Shown: positions 1-15,187, numbered from the stretch's first letter. The stretch is 64,000 bases of DNA from Serinus canaria (GCF_022539315.1 NC_066314.1:41601180-41665179); one strand, 5' to 3'. Notes: a model not told the origin generated them from the letters alone. Numbers and translations: made by a program.

Positions 1-3000
1 CAGTAGTTCCTACAACATACAAGAGATGTAACTACAGAAGAACTCTTGGCACTGAAGCCTGTTAATTTTGGCTTTCTGAATAAAGGCTTGTGCTGTTGTA
101 CAAAACAAAAGGTATTCTGTTTCTGTTGTAAAAGGGACCATATAACAAAGGACCCAGGCAAATACACAAGAGAGCTTAAAGAAGGAAACCTCTGAGGCAC
201 AATGTGTTTCAGATCTTTATCAATGATTTGACTTGTCTGTGGAAGGAGCTGTTGTTTATAGACTTGATGTTCCTCTCTGATGAGTGATTTGGGCTGCATT
301 GATTTATAAAGTCAATGGTCTGACTATGTTTTTGAGTTATCTGCTTTGCCTGCTTGCCCTGTGGAAATCACCAATAAGTATTTCCATTGAGATACTCTCT
401 GTCATCTCTCAGCCTTTGGTTTAAGTCTTCTGTTCAGGCTTAAGCACCTATTAGAAATATGGGATTAGGTTACACCCCAGCTTCTTTTAGGGACATGAGT
501 CTGTAAGATGTCTGAGTGTCCAGGACCAGCTGCTAGAGTTACACACCTCTGACAGGGGATCTAAACAGCCCACTTACTGAGACAGTCATTTAAAGTTAAT
601 TATTAAAAAACAATGAAGTTATTGTTATATTTGAAATCACCTTTTCATTCAGCTGTGAAAACTTTGCAGGGAAAATTCTTGCAATATCCTTGAGATCCAG
701 ATTCTCACCCATGGACAGGGTGAATATGCCCTTTTTCCTTACATGAAGAAGGAAATTATCTTTTCTGTTACTGCCTAGTGGTTCTAGTGCCTATTTTTTT
801 TCTTTTCCTGCAGAGGATTAGAGCCATATCTCCCCTGCAAAGTGATTTTACATGGGTAAGCATGTTAAGCTGGACCTGAGAAGACTCCTCTCCACCTCTA
901 CTTACTATGAAGCAAGAGGTAAAGACTGGTGAGAAAGGGGAAGAATGGCTCTGTGGCCCTAGTAGTCAGCCTGTCCCTTATAGGAGAGCTTTGTAAAGTG
1001 ATCATCATGAAGCCATTGCAGTCCTGGTCCCTTGCCAAACAGTTTGACAGCATAATTGACAGAACTGAAGGATCTTCTTGTAAGTGGGATTTAAAATCTC
1101 TAATGCTGAGACAGGCTCCAGATCTTCAAGAGAGGAAATGTAAACCATTACAGAAAATCTGGACTCCTGTATCTCTAGATTTTCAGAAGAAAGAGGCCAA
1201 CACTGTTTTCTGAAAGCCTTTATGCTACTAGAGTATATTTATGAGCATGAGAATCTCACAAGGAATTTAGATTGTGGAACAGCTACTGCTGGTCTCAGAT
1301 GAGACTTGTGAGACCATTTTCTCAAATGAGATATCTGTGGAAAAGCACAAGCATATAACTCTAACCACCAGGAAAATTTCAGGTTTAAGAGGTAAGGACA
1401 TACCAAAAAATTTTTTTCTACCAACAGGACTTTCTATCATGTTTCAAGTTAACCTCCTTAGAGGAACTTTGTTCCAGAGAAGATTTTCATCCTAAAGAAG
1501 GAACAAAGATTTGGGTCCAGGCATTGCATTAGCTGTAATGTCCAATATCAAAAAATAAGCATAAATTGCCAGCTTTGTCCACAGAAAAAGTGCAAACACA
1601 AAAGGTCTCTGGAGGGTGTTCCTCGGGACATGCACTGTGTTAGATTTTGGACCCTGCTGACTTCAGATGCATGTAACTGGTACCAAATCTTCACCAGATG
1701 CATCTAAATGGCTTTGCTTTATATGCATTGTCATCAGTTAACTCACCTCAGCTGACTTAGGTATTGAAGGTGTAAGTGGAGCTGAAGTGGTGAATAACTT
1801 TTGGCTACAAAAAAAGCCTCCTGGCTTAACTGTCTGAACTGGTACTGGGGATGTCACAGGATCGGTTTATACTGGACACTGTGGTGACATTCATTGTGAA
1901 TACACAAACCTGATAAGAAGGCATAAAGAAATCACACTTAGAGGAACTTCCATTTCACCCTGGTCTCACTACACTTTTGAGAATAACTGGCAAAAACCAG
2001 CTTTGAGAAACATCTTTGCTGTTCTTGGCCCCTGTGTTATCTGCCAGCTGCCAGTAGAGATCCGAGGAGATTTCACCATCACCTTCTTCATAGCCTCATT
2101 TCCTGAGGAACCTGAGCTTCTCTATCATCCTGTCTTTCCATTTATGTTTCAGTTTGCTTGCGATTTGCCTCCTACCCTAGTAGCTTTTAAATCTGACAAC
2201 TGCTTACAATCCTGTTGGGCAAAAAGGGAGCATTTCCAATGAAACATGAGTTCCTACAAGTCTCGTGAAAGCCAACAGGTGGGAAGAGGAAAGCAACTAC
2301 TATAAATTGGAGAATGGAGATCCTGAGAAAAGTTTCAATATGAAAGCCCCAAAACCTTCTGGCTGGACAATCACCTTGGGTGTGTCTGCTTTCTGATCAG
2401 CGTGCAGATGGGTCACAGCATCTGCAGCACTGTGCTACCTCAGCCCATTGTTAAAGGACAGGGGCCTGAAATGAAGTGAAGAAAAATAGGGAGATGGACG
2501 AAATGGATTAATGTGAGGATGTGCAGCAGACATGAGGGAACTGGGGAAGTCTTACAGACTTTTGACAGAAACTGTGATTATCATGGGAAGGTCAGACGAA
2601 GCTCCATAGGAAGCTGGGCTTCCTTGTTCTGCTTTTCATGAAACAGGATATGGGACATATTTAGAACTGAACCAGCTCAAAGTACAGTGACAAAAAATTC
2701 AGACTTTCAAAGCATGGGCAAGCTATACTTCCATTACTATCTTCATTCCAGATTAGGCCAAATTTGACCACAGAGGTAGCTGTGCCTGTGGAGTAACCAT
2801 ACCCTGAATGAAAGGGACATGCAGCTAAGCTTCTAATAAAGGCCCTTGCTGAGTGGCTCCACTGCTGAAAACTGAGTATCTGAGCTTAAACAAAGAAATG
2901 TTGGCTGCATCAACTACTGAATGTGGGTTACTTTCAAGCATAAATTATACCCTTGCCATAGCTGAAACAGGCTCCTGTCAAAGATCAACAGATGTCTCAA

Positions 3001-6000
3001 GAGTCACATACTTCAGCTCCCTGTTTGCTGCCAGCATCTGATCCACTAATCATTCATGCTGCATATATTCCTAGTCCCTCCCAGGCTCCCTTCTGAAGCA
3101 AAATGACTAGTTTCTTGGAGAGGAAGTCTGGACACAGTTAACAGAATAGCTTGCTCCAGGCTCCACTCCAGACAGACAAAATGGACTTGAACTGCAGCAA
3201 GTTTAACTCCCTCAGTCCATGACAGTTGTCTGATCTTACTCCAACAGGCCTTGTGTCCTCAAATTCCCTACACACTGTCCCGGGATGGCATAAGCAAGCA
3301 ATACATGCTTTGAATTAATAAATCACAACTGCTTAATAATTAGCTTGCTTAGTAATATAGGGCCAGCAGAGACCTGGGCCAAATACTACCCCAAATCTGT
3401 CCATGCTGACCTAAAGAGAGCAGTTCCTTTTGAGCCATGTGGACAGGAGCTGTCTTGCATCACCCGGTCTGGGTCAGAGATTAGCCTTGGGGCAGCTCCT
3501 CTGGTAGCACAGTCACGGCCCATGAGAAAGCCAGGGCAGAGGCCGGAGCTCTCAACAGAAGGACTTTGCTTCCAGGCTTACAGCTGGAATTTGAACTATT
3601 CACACTGATAGGTGCCACCCCTCACCATCAGCTCTCACCCCGGAGACTAGCGTGGCCCCTCCAGCCTTTTTCCTCAGAGGCCAGTTAAAATATTCTCTCA
3701 AAATAGATAATGAGGTAATAATTTTATTTTCCTAGTTGCTTAAGGAGAGTGTTAGAAGAGTTAATCCAGGGATCAAAGGTCTTTGTTAGCAGAGAGTCTT
3801 TTGAATCCCATGTGTGCCGGTCACAGAAATAACAGTGAAAGTGTACAGATCTGGAAATGACAGCCAGGATGAAAACCAAATCTGCCACAGCCTTCTAATG
3901 GCATTTAGTGTCTTTTAAATGTCTGGGTCAAGCATGATTTTGTTCGTTTATGTAGTCTGTTGTGAGATTTAGCCAGCTGTTGAAGCTTTTTGTGCAAGTA
4001 AAACTTTTCAAAAGGGCCTTAAACTCTAGTGACGGAATAGAGTTATTTGTATGTCAACTGCAGCTTCTATTTATAGGATGATGAAAATATCCCCCAATCA
4101 GTAACTCTCGAAGAGACAGGCATTTTATAAAAATAGATTATAGAATACAAACAAAGATGAAGGCATGTTTTAGGTTAATCAAAACACTCATATTCAAAAC
4201 TCGCCTCATAACCCATATATTTAAGACATTGGTAAATTAAGATAGTAAACCCATTCAGACACAAACACACCAACTTTACATAGGATAAGGAATTTGGCTA
4301 TTCGGGGAAAAGGAATATTAATATATCCTACAGTGAATGAACACAATAAGAAATGGAGGGGTTTAATGACTCAAAACTAAGTTTACTGTTTTCTGTGATA
4401 CCCAGTAGAGCTCGCATGAAAGCACTTACCAGAGGTGAATGTGCCTTTAAAGGGTGTTAATTTAAGACCTGAATTGTTTGAAGATTGACTTGAAAGAATT
4501 TCAAAGGATGTAGTTTAATTAAAAATATTCCAAACTTTGCATTCCTGGCAAGACCTTTTGACCTCTCACGATATTTAATGCTCAAACGTGAGGAGTTGAC
4601 TGCCTGCTACTCACTTCACTAAAGGCACTCCGGATCCTTCCCCCCATGCCACAGCCATCATAATTGTTGATAGGTGCTCATTACACTGACCTAAAGGCAG
4701 TGCCCAGAGAAGCAGTGGATCAGGGAGTGGCAGGCACCCAAGTGCAGCACCGGGGGAACCTTTCCTGCATCAAACCCGGCTCATCCTTCCACACAGACCC
4801 AAGAACAGAGCGTAGGCTGGAAGGTCTGCTCGCCGCAGCCATCCATGCCCAGCCTGGCATTCCCAGCCTGGCAGGAGGATCAGATGGAGCTGCTCCCCAC
4901 AGCAGGCTGGCGAGGAAGGCTTGGAGAGGCTCCTGGGGGCCCAGTGCCCCGTGACGGATAGCCTGCTGTCACCCGCTCCGAGGGGCCTCTGCGCGCAGGC
5001 TGTTTGCATTCAGTCAACACTTGCTTTTATAGGCCTGTGGAGCCAAAGATTGCTAGACTTTTGAACCCCAGGCTAACTTCTGTCTGGCTGCAGCCTCATT
5101 TTCTGGAGCCAAAATCTTTTTTAACAACTACACAATAACAAGTAATTAGGGTAAAGTCTGCTAATCTTCTCCTCTGGGCCTGGAGGTTGTGTATTCAAAA
5201 CCCAGTTGAAGGTAGAATTACTGCCATCAAAGCCCGAGGTTGCTTTGTGAGAGGGGTTGAACTCCAGGTCAAGGAAATGTTAACTGGACAAAGAGAGATC
5301 AGCCAGATAGTGTTAAAATTAAAACCGTCCTACTGAGATAATGCAGAATTGACTGCTTTTGCTCTGCAAACTAGCTGAATGAAAAACGTGAAGGGGAGGC
5401 TAGAGCAGCTCTTTCAAAAGATGAAAACATAGCAAATAAAGGATTTATTGACTTTATTTCATTTGGGAATTTATTTGTAGCATCTTTAGTCAATAAGACA
5501 AAGTGAAATATCTTTTTTATTTTATGTCACATTGCGTTTGGGCCACCCTGTTTCCTAAAACTGTTTGATTTACTAAATTGGATAAGTTCTTATTATTAAA
5601 TTGAATATTTCTTATATATCTTCTCTCTCTCCTCTAAAAGCCCCCATGCAAAATTCATTAGAAATTGAAAGGTTTCTGCGCTTGACTTAAGAGTCCTGGG
5701 GACAAATGGAACGTGCTGGGCAATAGGAAGGATAAACAAGCACAGACACACACTTATGAGGAGGAAAGATCCTCCAGAAGAGAGTGGTGTCCATGAAGTG
5801 CCCTGGATAGGGTGCAAGGGTGGATTTTGTGTCTCTGGGACTTGCATATAACATAGGTCGGGGAGAGACTCCAGTTTTTCCAGGGATTAGAGCCCAACCA
5901 CTTAAAATCTTCAAATGTTCAAAATAAAATCACAGATTTTGCCTGGAAATTGGTCACAGAGCAGGCCAGCCCTCATTCCACTGCATGGAGTCATTCCAAA

Positions 6001-9000
6001 ATTAAATCCACACACTGCTGTCAAGGGTAACAAACACACGGCTGTCCCCTCGCCAGTATCAAAGCTGACAGCTCCTGCAGGACCGGCAGCACTTGGTTCT
6101 CCCCTGGTGCTGTGAGGAGGCTTTTCCCTGCTGCTGCCAGTGGATTTTAAATCCCTACGTGGGAGTGGAAGAGCCAAAATGTTGAAGCCAGCTATTTCCC
6201 ATGCCACGTTCTACTGGGCTCTGTCACAGCACCGCTGCTAGCTCCCTAACTTTTGGGAAATGGATAAAATACTTCAGCTGACACAGGCAAGGGGCATCTT
6301 TGGAAATGTGAGGGCAATTACCACAGCAGTGGAATTACCTCACAGGTCAGTTCTCAGGGCAAGATGTATTTAATGGTGTTGCAATTGCCAGCTGGATTAA
6401 GCCAAGCACAGGAAAATGGACACAGCTTTTTGCTTCCAAGCAGAGCCATCAGAAGAATTCTCTTGTAGGACTTCTTCAAACCTGAAGGCTCCCAGAGCAG
6501 CTGGTACAGCTACCATCATGAGAAGAAAAAGTGTTTTGCAGAAGACCAGTGGCAGCAAAAATAATCCTCTGCTCTGGTGGGACACTTCAATGCATGGGGA
6601 ATGACAGCTCCAGCCCCACATTTTGCTCCCAAGGAGGCAGCATCCTAGAGCTCTCCTCTCAGCTGTAGGCAGAAGGAGAGTTTCCAGCCTCTCCAGGAAA
6701 AAGGCAATAGCCAATGTTGTTTAGTGCCCATTTTATTGGCATTTCCCAGGGGTCTTAGAAACACCAGGTTGCCATTTCCTTCATGAAAATATAAACTTTC
6801 TCCATACATGAGCTATAAGTCACAGATTCATCAATATTAGCTTTCTTTCACGATGTGTAGGTTTTGCATATATTTTCCTTTAATTATATCAGAACAAATA
6901 AATTAGTGGTAGTGACTAATCATGGCACAAAGCTTTTTCTTCTTTGAAGCATTCTTCTACTTTCTGGAGACAAAAATGACAAGTGCATTTTTATGTTAAT
7001 TATGGCCATGTGAATTACCCCAGATAGATGGCACAACATCAGTGCTAAAACACACCAAAGTGAAGCCTGACTTTTTTTCTAAAACTTAGCACAGGACCAG
7101 TGTTATTGGTACAAGAGGCATTGGAATATATTTCTTCAAGATCAGAAACAACTATTCTCTGCTGCACTAGCAACAGTACCAATACTAGTTAAATGGCTTA
7201 AATGCTTCACAGATTAAACTAACCAGTGCAGATGTACCATGAAGGAATCCCGTATTTATGCCAATATAAAAAATTGGTCTTTAGACAGATATTTCTCAGA
7301 CTGAAATGCAAGTCTGTCTCCTAATTGAAATACCTCCATCTACACTCTTTTCTGTTTCAACTCTGCGAAATGGAATTTTGTGGCCACTGTTGAAAGCTGC
7401 CTATCAGAATACCACATTAATAGTGCTTCAATTAGGACAGCTTTTTGTTTTAGGATAAGATATATAGGAACACTTCGGCTGTTTCACAAAATTCTGTTCA
7501 AAGTGGGAAGAAAAAGTAGACAGAAAATTATGCTGCAGAATAAAAACCTGGCCACCTTCTGTGAGGAACTGCGGGGGTCCCAGTTATTGGTTTCTCTGGG
7601 TCTGGATTGAAGGCACTTGAGACAGTAATTTGTGTTTGGACTCAGGTGTTTACTATTTCTTATCAGTAAAACAGTCTCACAAACATGTCTTTCACAGCTT
7701 TTTTGAAGGGACAAAATGGCTAACAATCTCTTGTTACAAGGTCTTTTAAGACTAAACTATCCAATTAAGAGCTGACACCTGGATTATTACCCAATAACCG
7801 ATCCCAAAGAGCCCGCAATGAGGACTTTTCTGCCCAAATACAAAATGCCACCCATGAAGAAGAAGGAAGAAGAAGCTTGAAGAAGAAATTCAGGTCAACA
7901 CCTAGTGCTCTCCATCTTGCTTCCATCCACAACATACTAAAAATCCCAAACCCTAAGTTTCTCACCAGGTGACACACCTACACTACTCTCTATAATCTAT
8001 TTCACACTTTTGTGGATTCTAGTCTATCCTGAAGTCCAGGAAACTTTCTCCATGAGTGAGGGTCAAAGTCAGTGCTCCCCTGGGGGTCAGGGCACCCCAG
8101 AGCAGACAGAGAAATATTCCTGGTGCCCTGGGTTTCCACAAGGATCTTGTAGATTCGCACATGGGTGTTACCCTGTTGGACAGCTGGCAGGCTGGTTTGG
8201 GAATCTTCCTGGCTTCTTTCCTTTAGGAAAGAAATCAAATGTGTGAGTCAGGTGTGCACTCTGGTACCATTCCTTTTCAATTCTAAAAGATTTTTTTCCA
8301 TGAACCCAACTGAAGCAGACATCAGCAAGCACTTTTCTTCCCCAGACATCCCCCAGTCTCCTTCCAATTCTATGCTCAGACATTGGGGGCACTGTTGGGT
8401 TTTATAGCTAAGCCAATCACAGCTCAAACGAATGACAAATGATTCAGTTCTATCCATTATTGCCATTAATTGCATCCTCCTCTTCCCAACATTGCACTGT
8501 GTCTGATGCTTTTCTGACCTCATGGTTTGCTGTGCCAGGCTAGATCACCTGGAGAAATATTGATACATTTCACAGAGCTTTGCAGATAAGCAAGTGCTTA
8601 AAGCAAAAGAAGAAACAAGAGTACATAATTGAAAAAAAGGAGAAAGCAAATAGACTGTCTTTTCAGAGGCAGCTGGTCATCTGATTGCTTGGCCTAGCCT
8701 CAGACTGTGCACTCCACCCTGACTGTCTGCTCCATCTCAGTGGGATGACCATGACTCTTTCCCTTCTAGGCTGCTGAGTTTTTTTTTTCTTTTCTGTACA
8801 AACAACAGCTTGCCCATCATACACTAGTTTTTGCATGCACAAACCAAGGATTTTAGTACTGCTCAAGCTTTGTCATGCACTCCTTGCCTTGGGCCATAAC
8901 CCACATCTGCTTCCTACCATTGCTGTATGAAAGAGCATTTATTAAATTCTCCGGTACTGAGCCTGAAAGAAACAAACCCATTGGCTTTATCCAGGTCTGT

Positions 9001-10027
9001 GATTATCAACAGTTTCAAGATTTGCCTGACAAAAATTGAGACTTCTAGGTAGACACACAAGACACCAAACCAACTAGAAGCTTCTTCAGAGAATGAATCC
9101 ATCTTCATCCTCACTGTAGGCAGAAGGTGCAAGGAACAGAATAATCTGACATTCACTTTGGAATAATGCAGGTTCATTTCTATGTTTCTTGACTAACAGT
9201 AACTCACATTTATAGGAATACATTAGAAAGTCTATTTTTCTTTTTTTCCCTAAAGTTATGGCACTCACTTGCACAGCTCCTGGGCCTGATTCATTGCTGC
9301 ATTACTTCAGCTTTATTTCAGGAATTCCATTTATAGAGCAGCAACTACGTGAACCATGAGTCCTGTCTGTGACGCTCTCAAAAGCAAAAGTGAAGGATGG
9401 TCTCTTAAGTGGCTCATGATATAGGACTCAATTGTCCCAGTTCCCTGTATGATTTTCCTCTGTGGAACCAACTCACTAGGGTGTGAGGGCTCTACACCTC
9501 CCAAAAAACCTACTTCTTATTCCCTTATACTGAGCAGCTGGAACAAAAGAGCATTTAGTTCTTCGGTTAATTCAGAAATCTCTAATAAAGTGGGAAATTG
9601 CCCTGCCCAATAATCCCCAGCTTCTTCAATCATTAGTGGATATTATCAATTATTATGCAGCCAGTGGTGTGCAGTGTTTTCACATGCCCCAGCGTCTGAT
9701 TTTGCCAATGGTTAAACACTTGAGTAACTTTGTTAACCAGGATTAGCTCACTGAACTTTGCTCTAAGACTCAGTAATCCAAGGATGTAGACCAGTAATTA
9801 TGGAATATAACAACATGCACTTCGTTTAAGTCAACTTGCACACTGTACCTGGCTGTGCAGGACTCAGGGGAAAAGGAAATTTTCTTTTGACCTCAGATAA
9901 TTATTAGGTTTATTATTAACATCACAGTAAAATCCCATAGTTGTAACCAGTTCACATTAGCCAAGACCCTGTATAAAGATACCACATTGATTAAATCCCT
10001 GCCAAATGAAGCTTACATACACTTTGA

Positions 10028-10059
10028 AACACACACACACACATACACAAAAAAAAAAA
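10028..10059. repeat. (CA)n followed by A run
   Basis: A short ACACAC tract, ACATACAC, then a run of A. Simple low-complexity sequence. Confidence 0.85.
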
Positions 10060-12115
10060 TGAAAAGGAAACCTGGTTATTTAATTTCACCATAATTGGCA
10101 GAGTCTTTTAAAACCTTAATACTGTAATAAGAAACGCTGCTTAAGTGTGATCTCTGCTACTCTTGTGTAAAGCCATAGGAATGTCATTCATTTACATCTC
10201 AACAGAGAAATTGAAATATTATTGCTGGCACAAAACAAAAACACTATTAAAAGAATATTATTAAGGTTTTAATGTCAAGCACTTTGAATTTTACAGAAGA
10301 ATGTACAGACCTAGCTGCCACTTGAGACACTTCAACACATACAAAATTTAACTGACAATGAACCCCAGAAACAACTACATTTTCTCATCTCTTGCCTTTC
10401 CAGCAACATCACCAAGGTGCTCTGCTTTCTGTCGGTTGACCTGTGTTGACAACACCAAAATTGTTCTTAGCTGACTGTCTCCATTAATATTTTGTCCATG
10501 GAAAACAAGGATGTAAAGAGTATTTATAGTGCACAGTGCAGGGATGCCGGAGGCACATGTGATTGGTACTGCTCAGGCACAGAAGCACAGTATAGGTCTC
10601 CAATCAAACCTACCAATTTTGGGGCAGACTTACTGCACATTCCTCCACCTCAGAGACACAGCATCACAAATCCCATCCCTTTTCAGAGTGTTCTGTGCTG
10701 TCCCTGCTTGGCAGGCCTGGCAACTCAGCACCAAGAGCAGGCTCAGCTAAATTTTATCACTGCTAACTTAAAAAGAAAGTTGCTCATGAGGATTCAGTTT
10801 CTTGGCATGTTCAAACCACTGTCTTCCAACAGCTCAAATCTTGGGCAAGAGGAGCTATTCAGGGGAGCAGCACCAGCCACATCTCAACACACCCTGCCAG
10901 ATTTCAAGTTCCTTCCTTCAGGCACAGAAAGCTGAGGATGTTCAAGGAAACAGTAACAGATTTTGTTACATAGACAAAAAACAAGGGATTTTCTTCGTAA
11001 AAAAAGGGTGAAGTCTTTTAGGATGACATATTCAGAGGGATATTAATTTCTTTTCATCTTTTTAGACTGGCCTGAGGCATTTATAGTCAAGTCCAAACAA
11101 AGTCTAGCAAAGCTGTAAACCTCTGAGAAGTTTCTTTCAAGAAGAATTGGTGCACATTAATAATAGGCATTTTCTACTCTCTGCTCTGAGAGCAATTTGC
11201 AAATATAAAAAACATTTTCTTCACATAAAGTAGCCTGCAAAATTTCACTGAATCAAAAAAACTTTAGTGAAGGACTGTAAAGGTGTGTCAAAGCCTAATT
11301 TGTTGTACCTGATTTGTATTCAAGAAATCAGACACATTAGTCTTTATAACAAAAACATCCCGTACAGAACCCAAGTGTTAGTTAATTCCTAATGCTTAAA
11401 TACAATATCAGCTCAGTGCTGGGCTGAATTTCAGACTAGATGAGAGGTGCTGTGCTATGTTTCTTCACAAAGAGCCAGGCTGGCCTAGAAACCTCTCAAA
11501 TAAATTCATTTAGTAGAAATACTGACACAGAAAATGCAATTTAGACCACTGATAACACAGGAAATCCTAATCAGTCAAGCAATAGTTGGAAGTCTCAGTG
11601 GTCAGGGTGTTTATATATTTTTTTGATGTGAGTTGGTCCCCAGGACACAAAAATTTTCTTTTTTTATAAATAAGGAGAAAAGTTCTCTCTCACCACTTTT
11701 TGACTTTCTAGCTCTATATCTGATTCAGAATACTATAACATTACTGTATGCAGGGAAAAAAGGAACTAAAAACCCCTCTTACAACCTTAATGGTCTCCAA
11801 ACAGAGACAGATAATGTCTTCAAGGGGTTCAAGAGTGTTATGAACACAGTCTGTGCCAAAGCCAAACTGGTAGTCTCTACTACTACACTGACTCACATCA
11901 TTTGGGTGTCCAAAGTACCTCCTGAACAACTAACATGATTGCACAAATACTGAATACTAGTGCTTCCAGTCTGGTTCTGGTTGGATGTCATTTCCCAAAA
12001 ACTGCCACTTTCAAACTATAAAGAACTTTCTCCTTGCTTAAACTGTCCACCAGTAACGTTTTTTAGATGGCTTCATTTCCAGATGGGAATTCATTCCCTA
12101 CAGAGTTGAAGTCAG

Positions 12116-12160
12116 AAAAAAAAAAAAAAAAAAGATGAAAAAAGATGAAAAAAGATGAAA
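12116..12160. repeat. A18 run plus three copies of decamer AAAGATGAAA
   Basis: Eighteen A at 12116-12133 lead into three exact copies of AAAGATGAAA at 12131-12140, 12141-12150 and 12151-12160. A young minisatellite-like expansion. No source retroposon is visible next to it. Confidence 0.92.
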
Positions 12161-15100
12161 AAACAGACTTTCATAATGCCCCAAAACATGATTTTAGCAG
12201 AAAAACAGAAAATTTAACAGAAAATTTATTAAAAGTCTGGAAGTTAAGCAAGGATCTTTTGGGAGGATGTAAGATCTTGAGAGAACATTGCAAAACACTT
12301 GTGTCTCTGGCAAAATGAGCAAAGTGCTTCACAATGGTCTCCACTTTATGGTAAACAGACCTCCCATGTAGTGTCATTTTGTGTGCTGGTATCTACAGCG
12401 CTAGAATAGCTTAGGGATGGGAGAGAGCCAGCATTTTCCTGTGCTTCCTGTGTCCTGGGGATCTCAAGTGTGGAGGAGAGCAGGGAGCACTTTCTGTTGC
12501 ATCTCTCAAGTATAGTCCTGAATGCAGCATCTGTCATTAAGAAATATTTCTTGAGCAGACTCCATACCCCCCTTTTCCATCTGATAATCATCTCCTTGTG
12601 TTTGTGGTAAGTCAACATCCTTCATCTTTGCCTTATGAGGAAAAGCTGTGGCTGTGAGCACTTCAAAATTCCCTCAGCGCTTGCAGATCCCTACGATAAC
12701 AAACAACAGAAAGTATCTAACAGGGTTTTTTCCTTTCCTTACAGAGACAAGCACTTTGCTCAAAAGAAGGCAGCTCCCATACCAGCCTTCTGTCTGTACT
12801 ATCTGCTAAGTTCCAGTACATGCTTATCTCTCAAATTTGGCAATGAAGAAAGGAGATGTATGATGCTGCACTCTCCATTTCTGGCTGTTGCAGGGGCAGG
12901 AAAGGGCAGAGTTTGTATAACTCAAGTCATCACAAGTCATGAAAAAACACTAATGGCTACCCTTATTTCCTTTTGGCTATGAGGTGTTTGGAGCAAACTC
13001 AGAGACCTTTCTTGAATGCAGCATCTCACTGAAGCCTCAGAGTGATCCATATGTGCTGCTAAACAATGTGGGGGGCTGGCCCCATATTTGGTTCCTGAGC
13101 AATGCTGAGCACGCACACCCAAGGTCTAGGGGGGCACAGAACAGAGCTCAGCAATTTGTTCCACCATCTTCACTCAGGCAAAGCTTTCAGTGATTTATAG
13201 CAGTGTGGAGAGAGGGCTTAAGCTGCAGCTTTGTTTAAACGTTCACATACAATTGTTTTTCCTGGAGCTCTGAATAAAGTGTCATCATGCTTCTCTACAG
13301 GGAAAAATTTTTGGATAAGCTTTTCAGAGAAGCTGAAGAAATGTTATCCAGACACGATTGTTAAACCTGGCTTCAGTTTTGATGGCAGAGCTGCCTTTGT
13401 TGGACACATTTTCTGTCTTGCCCCACTTTCCTCACCACTCCACTCTCTTCAAATGGGGAGTCAGTGTCCTCTGACATTGGATAGGCCCAAAGGAAATGCT
13501 GCTTCCTCAAGCTTGCCTTCTCTGTTAACAGCAGCTACAGAGAGAGCCCAGGGAAGCTATGTGGGACCAAATCTACACAGAGACAGGGCACAGAGATGAG
13601 AACAAATGTCATCTGCTAGGAAGAGGCAAGGGGACAGCAGTGGTGTTTTCTTACTTTTTCCTCTAAAATATACCTTTCCTGTAGCTCACTATAACTGACT
13701 GAGTCCATAAGACTCATTCTGTTTTTCACTGTGAAAACAAAGAGGAGCAGGCAGGCTTAAAGCTGGGAGAAAGATGAGTTGATTTAGGAAATATGAGGAA
13801 AAGAGCAAGAAAATACCAGAGAAAGAGAGGGTAAGAATACAAAGGAAAAGTTGGAACTATGGAGCTTAGAAAAAGACCTGTGGAAAATTAGAGGGTATAG
13901 AAGGAGAATGAATATGAGGAAAATTATGGCTACTACAGCAAAAAACAGAGAGAGTTAAGACATTTTGAAAGGAGGCATAGAGTAGTTTGAAAGGGTGTGA
14001 ATGGGAAAGAGGAAATGCAAGAAGGGGAACCAACACAATATCACAATATTACATGTTGCTGTTACAGAGAAAATGAAAAGTAAATTGAGTACACAAACAC
14101 AAATGGAAACCTTGACCTTACCAGAGCAAAGAGGAGAGGACACAATTTCATCCTTTGTAGTAAAGGTAGATGGGTCATGTGAGAAAGCCCTGATCACTCC
14201 TAAAAGTACAGTTTTCCTTCCTAGAATCTCCACACCTTCTGAAGCATTTCCTTACCTCACATTACTACATTATAATATGAAGAGGCAGGTTGTGATTTTG
14301 TTAGCTGCAAAGGGTGGACATTTCTCCTCTTTCCTTCTCTACACACCAGGCCTGTCCCTACAAGCACAAAGGATTTATTCTTCCCTTCACAAATTACTTT
14401 ACCAGCTGAGGAACGGTAATAGCTGCCAAACCCCTCAGAAGTCTGAGACCTCTGCCCCATCCCAGCGAGGACTGAAATGAAGCAGGGGACAGAGGAAGTG
14501 AATGATTTTGAAACAAGTGCTGGGGAGGGGGCAGATGGAGTAACCAGGACACACACTGCGGAAGCAAGCAGAACCCAGGCTGAGAAAAGCTGGCAAGTGC
14601 TGATGTAGGATGAGCCATTCCCTGCACCATGCTCGGACAGTTATTTGGGAACCTCTGTGGGGAGGGTGAACATTGTGGGTTAGAGCTCTCAACACTTTTC
14701 CTCCAAACCCCTTGTAATTCAGAGGCAGCCTATGACTGCCAACACTCCCAGCAAAATCAGACATTGGACCAGGTTTTGGGTTGGCTCCACTTGTAATTTG
14801 GGGTTGCCTGTGACCAAAGTTGTTGTCATGCAGTCTGGTTCAAGTTCAGCCAAGGGTCTGAAACAGCCCTGCTTCGGGCCTCGCTCAAGGAAAAATCTGG
14901 AAGAAGTTTTCAGCCTGACTCTGGTGTATGTGTGTGTGTGTCTGTGAGCAAAGCTCCTCTGTGCCTGCTTGTCGCAAAAAATGATGAATTGCAGAAGTAC
15001 CCATGTGGTGTTAGTCATTCGGTGTAGCAGGAAGGAAGCAGGAAGCCCTTGTGAGCATTAAGTTTTCAAAGCAGCTTGCAGAAAAAAAGCAAAGCTCTCC

Positions 15101-15187
15101 TCCCCTGGGCTACACAGCCACATACTGATCTTTTCCTCCTCACCTCAAGGGGCACCTAGTCACAACCAACATTTGCAACTCCTTCAG

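Larger units (their letters stand above)
1..15170. other. Gene-free DNA downstream of DUSP6 (towards KITLG)
   Basis: No exon, RNA gene or recognisable transposon was found on either strand. The many small ORFs lack any recognisable domain. Two blocks (about 3700-4620 and 5100-5530) are free of simple repeats and look like possible conserved non-coding sequence. A GC-richer patch lies at about 4640-5020. Simple repeats at 10028-10059 and 12116-12160 are listed separately. The long gene-poor interval matches the DUSP6-KITLG gap seen in other vertebrates. Confidence 0.7.

Noticed and set aside
10492..10935. 147-codon plus-strand ORF
   Set aside because: No domain, no codon pattern typical of vertebrate genes, and another open frame overlaps it. 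Likely chance.
14001..14480. 159-codon plus-strand ORF starting MGKRKCKKGN
   Set aside because: Low-complexity start, no recognisable domain, and several minus-strand frames over the same bases. Likely chance.
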